A stretch of 24,903 bases of DNA. Origin: an uncultured Clostridia bacterium. GTDB lineage: Bacteria; Bacillota; Clostridia; Oscillospirales; CAG-272. The stretch is taken from NCBI GenBank assembly GCA_904501865.1, contig CAJGCF010000013.1, forward strand, positions 1 through 24,903, in the 5' to 3' direction. Numbering within the stretch: position 1 is the first letter of the stretch; each line of letters starts with the position of its first letter. This document shows, piece by piece, positions 15,003 through 22,400 of this stretch. The notes beneath the pieces are model-generated. The model was not told where the DNA came from and did no database searches. It saw only the letters and a list, made by a program, of their open reading frames with translations. Made by a program: the position numbers and the translations under genes.

Positions 15003-15241
15003 CAAAAAAGGGGCTGCTTCATTTAGCGCAGAACAAAAGCCACTTTTATGAGCCTAGACAAAAAACAACTTAAAAATATAGTTTTTGTCTTTCAAATGTC
15101 GAAATCCGCCGATTTTTTCGGCGGATTTCCTCATTTTATTTGGCTTTTTTAGTCGTGTTTTGGCTTTCTGGCGTACCCTTGTACGCCTACGAGAACCAAA
15201 CCACGCCTTCTGCATATAAATGACTCAGCCCCTTTTTTGTT
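15001..15241. repeat. palindromic element with 16-bp terminal inverted repeats
   Basis: AACAAAAAAGGGGCTG (15001-15016) is repeated in exact inverted form as CAGCCCCTTTTTTGTT (15226-15241). The inverted similarity continues inward with TCATTTA at the same offset and GCAGAA one base off. Inside are GAAATCCGCCGA/TCGGCGGATTTC (15101-15129), GGCGTAC-CCTT-GTACGCC (15170-15187), and CGTGTTTTGG (15154-15163) pairing with CCAAACCACG (15196-15205) with one mismatch. It fills the whole gap between two convergent genes, and each gene's TAA stop touches one end. No transposase is present. It looks like a MITE/REP-type dispersed element, or a large bidirectional terminator. Other copies would decide. Confidence 0.7.
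15101..15129. terminator. perfect 12-bp hairpin, probable bidirectional terminator
   Basis: GAAATCCGCCGA (15101-15112) pairs perfectly with TCGGCGGATTTC (15118-15129) around a five-T loop. T-rich sequence follows on the plus strand (CCTCATTTTATTTGG) and moderately T-rich sequence on the minus strand. It lies between convergent genes, the AraC regulator and the zinc-operon lipoprotein, where a shared terminator is expected. Confidence 0.55.
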
Positions 15242-16012
15242 TTATGAGAAAACACACTCTACCTTTGAAATGTGCTCCACTGTGATACAAGCATACGGAG
15301 TTCCGTCTTCGTAGTAGACCGAAAGCGTGCCTATAATCTCGGCGGGATTGACGAGGTTTCCGCTGACTACGGGAAAGGAGAGACTTCCCGTAGGATCGTA
15401 GAGTTCGATTATCCACGTTTGATATCCGTTTGAGTCAAGGCCCACAAGGTATTTGTATCCGCTTGCCTCTGCGACGTGTCCGAAAATGCGTATCTTTTGC
15501 TCAAAATACTGACTTTCCGACTGTTGCTCAATATACTTTTCTATAAAGCTGTTAAGCTCCGAGGCATTCATGAAAAGCGCGTCTATGTCGTACTGCCGTT
15601 CCGCTGTGTCGGCTGTCTCGAAATCGGTGATGTGTATGTAGCCGTCGCCGGTAAAATTTCCAACAAATGTCGTGTCTGCGCCTATGTTCGGATATTTGCC
15701 GTCGTCGGTGCGTATCTCGTACAAGGCGTTACAGCACCCCGTGGGGTCGAGCCCGAGCATAATGTGTCGGTCTACGCGGTTTTTATCAAAGTTGTATACT
15801 ACTGAGCTTATTGCGTTGACCGCAATAGTCTTGCCTTGATAGTCCTGCGGATTTGTCATAAAGGAGAGCAAGGTCTCGTAAGGATTGTTGATTATTGTGA
15901 AATCCGAATCCACTCCGCTTAGGTCTATTCCCGACGAGGATTCACTATCACACGACACAAGCGCGCACAAGAGCAGTGCCGCCGTCAGCATCATAATTAT
16001 TGTTTTTTTCAT
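15242..16012 (-). CDS. lipoprotein of the zinc transporter operon, function unknown
   Basis: The 256-aa product has a lipoprotein signal peptide (MKKTIIMMLTAALL) with lipobox LVSC and acylated Cys at residue 21. It is therefore predicted to sit on the outer face of the membrane. The mature part is acidic, with an NPYETLLSFM segment and two possible beta-rich halves (about 50-150 and 170-255). I do not recognise a named family. The start at 16012 is set by AAGGGGG (16027-16021), which overlaps the stop codon of the permease gene, so expression is coupled to the importer. An accessory role in metal capture is inferred from the operon only. Confidence 0.8.
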   Translation of the reverse strand: MKKTIIMMLTAALLLCALVSCDSESSSGIDLSGVDSDFTIINNPYETLLSFMTNPQDYQGKTIAVNAISSVVYNFDKNRVDRHIMLGLDPTGCCNALYEIRTDDGKYPNIGADTTFVGNFTGDGYIHITDFETADTAERQYDIDALFMNASELNSFIEKYIEQQSESQYFEQKIRIFGHVAEASGYKYLVGLDSNGYQTWIIELYDPTGSLSFPVVSGNLVNPAEIIGTLSVYYEDGTPYACITVEHISKVECVFS

Positions 16013-16025
16013 ATAGAGCACCCCC

Positions 16026-16868
16026 TTACGCCTTACCTTTGAGCCAACCAACAAGTGAGAAGGCTGCAAAGACGAGAATATCTGCCACAACTATAGTGGA
16101 GCCTATCGGGGTATTGAGCATAAGTGACACCAGCACGCCGACAAGAGCACAGAATACCGAGATGACCGCAGAGCAGATCGTTACACTTCTAAAGGTCTTG
16201 AAAACTCTCATGGCTGAAAGCGCGGGGAATATGATGAGCGCGGATATGAGCAGAGCTCCGACCATGTTCATGGCTATTACGATAATAACGCCCGTGATGA
16301 TGGAAATAAGTGTGTTATAAAGCTCGGTCCTGATGCCCGTGGCTGAGGAAAAGCTCTCGTCGAAGGTTATCGCGAATATCTTGTTGTAGAAGAATATGAA
16401 CACAAAGAGAACTACAAGTGCAAGGCACGCGCATATTATAACGTCGTCTCTGGCTATGCCGAGAATGCCCGAGCCAAATAGCGCCGAGCACGCGTCTCCG
16501 CTTATGCTCCCGCTTTTTCCTGGAAAAAGGTTGAGCAGAAGATATCCGAAGGCAAGAGAGCCCGCCGAAACCATAGCGATCGCCGCGTCTCCCTGAATCT
16601 TGGTGCTTGAGCGTATTTTAAGCAAAAGCACTGCCGCGACTATGGTCAACGGGAGTGATACGTACATAGGCGTCATAAGTCCTAATGCGGTGGCTATCGC
16701 GCCTGCGCCAAAGGTCACGTGCGACAGGCCGTCTCCTATCATGGAGAAACGCTTGAGCACCAAACTTACACCAAGCAGTGCGGCACAGAGGGATATCAGA
16801 AGAAGCGCTGCTGTTGCGTATCTTACCGTGGGGTAAGCGGAAAAATAAGCTAATACCTTATCAAGCAT
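16026..16868 (-). CDS. znuB: zinc/manganese-type ABC transporter permease
   Basis: The 280-aa product is a highly hydrophobic protein with about eight membrane helices of the ABC-3 metal permease family. Family-like segments include LVLKRFSMIGDGLSHVTFGAGA (residues about 37-58), where the DGLSHV motif is strongly conserved, and TGVIIVIAMNMVGALLISALIIFPAL. It forms the membrane channel with the ATPase ZnuC and receives metal from ZnuA. Its start overlaps the end of znuC by 8 bp, and its stop overlaps the ribosome binding site of the following lipoprotein gene. Zn versus Mn preference cannot be told from the permease alone. Confidence 0.92.
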   Translation of the reverse strand: MLDKVLAYFSAYPTVRYATAALLLISLCAALLGVSLVLKRFSMIGDGLSHVTFGAGAIATALGLMTPMYVSLPLTIVAAVLLLKIRSSTKIQGDAAIAMVSAGSLAFGYLLLNLFPGKSGSISGDACSALFGSGILGIARDDVIICACLALVVLFVFIFFYNKIFAITFDESFSSATGIRTELYNTLISIITGVIIVIAMNMVGALLISALIIFPALSAMRVFKTFRSVTICSAVISVFCALVGVLVSLMLNTPIGSTIVVADILVFAAFSLVGWLKGKA

Positions 16869-17571
16869 TTTTCTCGCCTCCCTTCAAGAAGGATCTGCCT
16901 GCGTCGCTCTTGAGGTAATCCTCAACCTTCCCAAAGAAACGTGGAGTGCGCGCGAGATGCAGGACGTGAGAGGCGTATTGAACCGCCGCGCCTATATCGT
17001 GAGATACCATTATGACCGTGACGCCGTCGCGGTTGAGCTCGGATATTACGGAATAAAGGTCCTTTGTGACATGAGGGTCTAGTCCCGTGACGGGCTCGTC
17101 AAGGAGCAAAAGCTTTGATGAAGCACATAGCGCGCGCGCCAGCAAAACTCTTTGTTGCTGTCCGCCCGAAAGCTCTCTGTAGCAACGCGAGGACAACTCA
17201 CTTATACCCAGAAGCGCCATAGCCTTTTTTGCCTCTGCTTTGTGCTTTTTTGAATAAAAGGGGAAAAGACCGCACTTGTTGAGTCTACCCGATAGCACGA
17301 CCTCATATACCGATGCGGGGAAGTCCTTTTGTGCTGCAGTCTGTTGAGGCAGGTAGCCTATCTCGTTCTTTTTAAGGCCGTCTCCGTAGACAAGACTTCC
17401 GCACGCGGGGGTCTTTAGCTTAAGCAGCGCCTTCATCAAGGTGCTCTTTCCGCTTCCGTTCTCGCCCACGATGCAGAGATAGTTCCCTTTTTCTACACAA
17501 AAGGTTAATTTTTCAACAACTTGTTTATTTTCGTACCCTAACGAAACGTCTTTGCAAGATATAAGAGACAT
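16861..17571 (-). CDS. znuC: zinc/manganese-type ABC transporter ATPase
   Basis: The 236-aa product is a complete ABC ATPase. It has Walker A GENGSGKST (about residues 36-44), Q-loop YLPQQTA, signature LSGGQQQRV, Walker B LLLLDEP and the switch His in VSHD. Sequence and neighbours match the ZnuC/AdcC branch of metal importers. It drives uptake through ZnuB. The start ATG shares its A with the stop TAA of znuA (TAATG), a classic translational coupling arrangement, and the end overlaps znuB by 8 bp. Confidence 0.94.
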   Translation of the reverse strand: MSLISCKDVSLGYENKQVVEKLTFCVEKGNYLCIVGENGSGKSTLMKALLKLKTPACGSLVYGDGLKKNEIGYLPQQTAAQKDFPASVYEVVLSGRLNKCGLFPFYSKKHKAEAKKAMALLGISELSSRCYRELSGGQQQRVLLARALCASSKLLLLDEPVTGLDPHVTKDLYSVISELNRDGVTVIMVSHDIGAAVQYASHVLHLARTPRFFGKVEDYLKSDAGRSFLKGGEKNA

Positions 17572-18569
17572 TATTTTAGCGCCTCCTTTAATACCTCAAG
17601 ATTTTGTTTCATTATTTCGATGTAGTCTGCGCCCGCCTCAATATCGGCTCTTTTTATGGATTGCATGGAGTTGAGTGATAATATCTTGCAACCCGTCTGG
17701 TCTGCTATGGACTCTGCGAGAGTCTTGTCATCGCCCTCAATAGTCAGAATATAGGCGAGGTTGTTGCTTTTTACACTATTTATGAGCTGCACCTGTGTCT
17801 CGAAGCTCGCGTTTACCTCGGTAGAGCAGCCGCTGAAGGCGGCACGGTACGGAATCAGGTAGTCGTGCATAAGATATACGAAGGGGAAACGATCCGCAAA
17901 AACCAAGAGCTTTTTGCTTGCCGTAGCGACTACCGCAGAGAACTCTGCGTCGAGCTCGTCGAGCCTTTTTGTGTATTCCGCCGCGTTTTCAGAATAAATA
18001 TCCGCGCCATCGAAATCCTTTTGTGAAAAGGCTTTCTGAATTTCAGAGACTATGATTTTTGCGTTTTTTACAGACGTCCAGATGTGCTCGTCTCCGCTAT
18101 GCTCATGGCCGTCACCATTGTGTTCGTGCTCGTGGTCGTGGTCATGCTCAAGCCAGTCGTTTTCCAGCTCCGCGTGAATAGCAGTAACGTAATCCATAAG
18201 GCAAAGAGTCAAAAGCTCCTTGTTTCCGGAGGCTTCTACGGCATCGGGCACCCATTTTTCGTCAGATGAGCCGCCTACGTATATGAAAACGTCTGCATTT
18301 GCGAGCGCGTCCAAGGTTGCACTGGTTGCGGTGTAGTTGTGCAGGTCGGCGCCGCTATCCTGAAGAATGGTTACGGTCACGCGGTCTCCGCCGACCTCTC
18401 TTGCGAACTCAAACGGCGCAAAGGTCGTGCAAACCACGCGGAGCTCGCCGTCTCCTTCGCTGTAAAGGGCGACGGGCGAACAGGAAACGAGTGCTGCACA
18501 GGGTAAAAGCAATGCAATGAACACCGCAAATATATAAATCCTCTTCATTTTATTATTTATATATAACAT
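17571..18569 (-). CDS. znuA: metal-binding lipoprotein of a zinc ABC importer
   Basis: The 332-aa product is a cluster A-I substrate-binding lipoprotein. It has a signal peptide with lipobox LVSC (Cys30) and the family start VVCTTFAPFEFAREVGG. Likely metal ligands are His77 (in ADLHNY), His162 (in EHIWTS) and a later His in LMHDY, plus a C-terminal acidic site. Residues 140-162 form a His/Asp/Glu-rich loop (EHDHDHEHEH) typical of zinc rather than manganese proteins. The ATG at 18569 has AAAGGA (18582-18577) 7 nt upstream, so the seven-residue longer N-terminus is used rather than the Met at residue 8. It is the first gene of the four-gene operon. A Zur gene is not next to it. Confidence 0.92.
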   Translation of the reverse strand: MLYINNKMKRIYIFAVFIALLLPCAALVSCSPVALYSEGDGELRVVCTTFAPFEFAREVGGDRVTVTILQDSGADLHNYTATSATLDALANADVFIYVGGSSDEKWVPDAVEASGNKELLTLCLMDYVTAIHAELENDWLEHDHDHEHEHNGDGHEHSGDEHIWTSVKNAKIIVSEIQKAFSQKDFDGADIYSENAAEYTKRLDELDAEFSAVVATASKKLLVFADRFPFVYLMHDYLIPYRAAFSGCSTEVNASFETQVQLINSVKSNNLAYILTIEGDDKTLAESIADQTGCKILSLNSMQSIKRADIEAGADYIEIMKQNLEVLKEALK

Positions 18570-18608
18570 TTTCGATTCCTTTCGGGAATTTTTTTGCCTT
18601 TAGTTAAT

Positions 18609-18636
18609 ATTATAATGCGAAATTTTTAATTAAAAA
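18609..18636 (-). promoter_or_regulatory. possible znuA promoter and operator
   Basis: Reading leftward, TATAAT (18614-18609) lies about 40 bp before the znuA start. The -35 region is poor but is covered by a perfect 14-bp palindrome TTTTTAATTAAAAA (18623-18636). A palindrome over the -35 would suit a repressor such as Zur, but it does not match a Zur box that I can state with confidence. Confidence 0.35.
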
Positions 18637-18804
18637 GCGCGGTTGTGTGAATATAGTGTAAATTGAAAAAATGAGCCCGCGCAAACGACACGGCGAGCAA
18701 AATCTGCAAAACTAAAAAATTACAATTTATGGAAATAGAGTAAATTTTAAGGGGATTATGCATATATTGGCAGGATTGAGAGGCTAAATACTTTGAAAAA
18801 ACTA

Positions 18805-18833
18805 TTGAAATTTTGGAATTTTAGTGCTATAAT
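18805..18833 (+). promoter_or_regulatory. extended -10 sigma-A promoter
   Basis: TTGAAA (18805-18810) and TATAAT (18828-18833) are 17 bp apart, with TG one base before the -10. A transcript would start near 18840 and meet the hairpin at 18866-18881 with its TTTT within about 45 nt. It could make a very short RNA, or a long leader for the surface-protein gene if it reads through. Confidence 0.7.
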
Positions 18834-18865
18834 GTATGACAAGGAAGAGGATGTTATAAAATGCT

Positions 18866-18885
18866 CCGCGTTCAGACGCGGTTTT
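18866..18885 (+). terminator. short GC hairpin with T-run
   Basis: CCGCGT (18866-18871) and ACGCGG (18876-18881) form a perfect 6-bp stem with a TCAG loop, followed by TTTT (18882-18885). The T-run is short, so termination may be partial. It lies just downstream of the promoter at 18805-18833, an attenuator-like location. Confidence 0.4.
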
Positions 18886-19105
18886 GCCTGATTCGCGCGA
18901 AAAATGATGAAAAAAAGAGTGAAAATGCTTCAAAATACGCTTAACCCCCTAAAAAACCAGTATTTTAACGGCGCACGAGAGGATTTTTTGCAAAAAACCA
19001 TCATTTTTATATATATAGGCTTATGCGTCGGACATCAATTTACATCCGCTCCTAAGGTCATACAAACCAAATTGTTAATAAATTGTAAATTGACACCCCT
19101 CTTTA

Positions 19106-19134
19106 TTGACAATATTTGCTTGTTGTGCTATAAT
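19106..19134 (+). promoter_or_regulatory. consensus sigma-A promoter of the surface-protein unit
   Basis: TTGACA (19106-19111) and TATAAT (19129-19134) match the consensus hexamers exactly. They are 17 bp apart, with an added TG one base before the -10. Transcription should begin near 19141, leaving a leader of about 315 nt before the ATG at 19457. This is the strongest promoter in the window and predicts high expression unless repressed or attenuated. Confidence 0.85.
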
Positions 19135-19140
19135 CCTCAT

Positions 19141-19445
19141 AGGAATCTCTCAAAGGGATATCTATGCCTATAGAGTCAAAAGCTTCTTTGGAGAAACCTT
19201 GAAATGAATATCTGTTGGACTTCGTTTCCCCGATCGGGCCCGGTCGGGAGACGAAAAACAACTGATTATATATAGTCGAAGAATTGAGATTCGATGCCTA
19301 CGGTTTGCGTAGGGTCGCCTGTTCGCACTAAATGAATGGGAGAACCCGCGTGCCTGTTTATGCAGATTCTCGGGGGTTCTGGTTGAGATTTTTCGGCTAT
19401 AGGCTTATGGATTTGCCTAAAATCCAAATTTGAAAAACATTTTTT
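19141..19445 (+). ncRNA. structured leader RNA, class not recognised
   Basis: The roughly 300-nt untranslated stretch can form several good helices. TTCGTTTC(C)CCGATC (19221-19235) pairs with GGTCGGGAGACGAA (19242-19255). CCTACG (19297-19302) pairs with CGTAGG (19308-19313). AGAACCC (19341-19347) pairs with GGGTTCT (19374-19380). A long-range 8-bp helix joins GCCTATAG (19166-19173) with CTATAGGC (19397-19404). GGATTT/AAATCC forms a last hairpin near 19409-19425. The pattern suggests a folded RNA of about 240 nt closed by the long-range helix. It could be a riboswitch-like leader, an independent RNA or a stabilising 5' end. It contains no tRNA, T-box or S-box motif that I recognise. Confidence 0.5.
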
Positions 19446-19456
19446 TGGAGGAAAAA

Positions 19457-22400
19457 ATGAAAAGAACATTTGTTAAGGTGCTCTCATTTGTGATAGCGCT
19501 TGCAATGATTGCTGGTACATGTGTTACTCTTGCGTATGCAGAAGACGTAGAGCCGACTTGTCCCGGCAAAGACAAAAGACATACTTTGGCTAATACTAAT
19601 AGCTACGAAGTAGTGAAAGAGTACGCCCCTGTATGCGACAAGGATGGTTACACTTCCTATCAGTGTAATGTTTGTAAAATTATCTTTGTTGATAGCTATG
19701 TAAAAGCTGATGTTACCACCGCTCACGAGTGGAGCGAGGTGGTTGACGCTGTTGCGCCTGAGTGCGGAGTTCCCGGCACCAAGGCATATCAGCAGTGTGC
19801 TGTATGTAAGGACTACCTTATTGAAGGTGTAAGATACACCGAGTCTGCCGGTGAGGCTGCTATGGTCGTTCCTGCTCTTGAGCACAAATATGAAGTTGTC
19901 AGTTCCACTGGTGACTGCCTTACCGAAGGCGTTATCACCAAGGAGTGCGAACACTGTGGAGACGTTATAACCGAAGAGGTTGAAGGCAAGGGCGAGGGTC
20001 ACAAGTGGGTGCTCGTATCCATTGACGACGAGCCCTCTGTTGGCGACGGCAACGTTCTTGTTCCCGGTTCTGCTACTTACGAGTGCTCTGTTTGCGGAGA
20101 GACTGAAACATTCCCTGTAAACTGTGAGCACGACTATGCACCTGCGGACTGTGTAACTCCTGCAACCTGTAAGGTTTGCGGATTCACCACAGGATCTGCT
20201 CTCGGTCATACCGAGGTCATCGACGAGGCTGTTGCTCCCACATGTACTGAGACCGGTCTTACCGAGGGTAAGCACTGTGACGTTTGCGGCGAGACTATCG
20301 TTGCTCAGGAAGATGTTGATCCTGCTCTTTGCGTTGGCGCAACCAAGGTTGAGTTCGGCGCGGTTGTAGGTAATTGTACTACTAATGCTGTTACCGCGGG
20401 ACTGAAGTGTTCTGTGTGTGATCACGTATACGTCGAGCCTGTTGCAGGTGATGTCGTTCATGATCTTGATAAAGTTATAACTCCCGCTACTTGTACTCTC
20501 GCTTCCATTACCGCGATCAGCTGCAAGCTTTGCGACTATGAGGACTATGAGTTCGGCGAGGGTAAGCTTGGCCATACCGTTGGTTATACCTACGAGCAGG
20601 CACTTGAGAAGAATCTTGTGACCGCTTATACCCCTGCTTCTTGCGAGGCTGACGGAAGCTACACCTACAAGTGTGAGCGTTACGATGCTTGCGGCGAAAC
20701 CTTCACTTATCCTATTGCTGCTACCGAGCACGATATCAAAGAGGTTTCTGTTCCTGCAACCTGTGTTCAGTATGCTTATACTTATTCTTACTGTGCTAAT
20801 ACTAACTGTAATCACGCTTCTGTAGGCAAGGTTACCGTTGATGGCGTTGATTACGATCTTAGAGTCAACGGAGCAAACGTTAATTATGTTGGCGACATCG
20901 CTGTAGATGCAGAAGGTGGCAAGGACGGCGGCGCGGAAGGCAACCACACCAACCTCGCTGTAGATTCTTATATCAACGCTCCTACTTGTACAACCACAGG
21001 TAACGGTATCGTTTATTGCTCCGATTGCGGATACCGCAGCGTAGTTATCGAGCTTCCCGCGAAGGGACACTCTTGGGATACAACTCAGGGTGAGCTTTAC
21101 GATGACAGAGCTACAGCAACATGGGATGCAAATCCTGTTGTAACCGCACCCACTTGTACCGACCACGGTTACACAACTTACGGTTGTGCTGACTGTGATG
21201 CAACCATCAAGAATCTCAAAGCAGGCGACGACATAGGCGAACTCGGACACAACCCCACCGTTGAGCTTGAGGCTGTAGCACCCAATTGTACCGAAACAGG
21301 TCTTACTCAGGGCTGGCAGTGCTCTCGCACTGATTGCGGCGTGGTCGTCACTCCTCAGCAGACAATACCTGAAAATGGACACAACATGGTATATTCAAAT
21401 ACCGTTGCTCCTACGTGTGACGGCACTGAGGGATATGACGTTTGGGTTTGCGACAGAACCGACTGCAACGTTCCCGGCTACTCCGAGAATAGAAACAAGG
21501 TTAGCTATGAGTGGAATGCAACGGAGTCTTATGAATCTGTTGAAGCTGCTAACAAGATCCATGCACTTAATATTTCTACAGAAGTTGAACTGTTTGAGGG
21601 CGACTGTGTAAACGGCGCTATGTATACATACACCTGTGATGATTGCGGCAGAGACGTTCTCATTCAGAAGCCCGCATCGCACAATTGGGGTGCTTGGGAA
21701 GATCAGGTTGATCCCGACTGCGTAAACAAGGGAACCGAGACAGGCAGAACTTGCTTGGATTGCGGAGCAACAGAGGGCTATGCTGAAATTCCTGAAAACG
21801 GACATGACTATGAGCCCGAGAAAGACGCTGATAACCACTGGGAAGAGTGTACTGTTTGCGGTGACAAGATCAACGTAACAGCTCACACTTGGACTCCCAA
21901 GAAAGATAATACCAACCACTGGAACGAGTGCGCTTGCGGTCAGGTTAAGGACGTAACCGCTCATACCTACACTGTAGAGATCATTCTCGATGAAACTTGT
22001 ACCGCTATCGGTACCGACAGACATTCTTGTGAATGTGGTTACTATTATGATACCGACCGTGCAGCACTTGGTCACACCTATATAGCAACCGGCGTTGTTG
22101 GCGTTCTTGGTTGTGAGCAGGATCAGTTCGTTGAGTACCAGTGCGAGACCTGTAAGATCATTTACCTTGATGAGTATCTCCCTGCAACCGGACATGACGT
22201 AGAAACTCTTGATCGCGTTGAGCCTGATTGCGATAGCGAAGGTTATGAGGCAGGTTACTACTGCGCAAACTGCGACCGCTACTCGTTGACCAACGAAAAC
22301 GGTTCTTATACCTATGAAGAAAGAGCAGGCGTTCTTGAAGCAACCGGCGTACACAAGAATGAAAATGGCGTAATTGTAGATTCTTGCGTAGATACCAACA

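Larger units (their letters stand above)
18615..19140. other. AT-rich intergenic region with two rightward promoters
   Basis: This stretch upstream of the large surface-protein unit contains no convincing gene. It holds rightward promoters at 18805-18833 and 19106-19134, a terminator-like hairpin at 18866-18885, and a weaker A/T hairpin followed by T-rich sequence near 18981-19010. A 27-codon ORF (18861-18944) and an 89-codon ORF (18904-19173) can be read, but the first overlaps the hairpin and the second runs through the second promoter. Neither looks like a real protein. Confidence 0.6.

Noticed and set aside
15001..15241. A complete insertion sequence
   Set aside because: The terminal inverted repeats are there, but there is no room for and no trace of a transposase; only a non-autonomous element or terminator is supported.
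15001..15241. CRISPR array
   Set aside because: The repeats are inverted, not direct with regular spacers, and no cas gene is present.
18861..18944. A 27-codon ORF after the promoter at 18805-18833
   Set aside because: A GGAAGAGG lies upstream, but the ORF overlaps the terminator-like hairpin and has no recognisable features. Kept only as a note.
18904..19173. An 89-codon plus-strand ORF upstream of the surface gene
   Set aside because: It lacks a ribosome binding site and runs straight through the consensus promoter at 19106-19134; its composition is that of AT-rich intergenic DNA.
19484..21382. A 632-codon minus-strand ORF inside the giant surface gene
   Set aside because: It is the mirror of a repetitive gene with strongly biased codons. 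The plus-strand frame has a signal peptide, ribosome binding site, promoter and recognisable domains; the minus frame has none.
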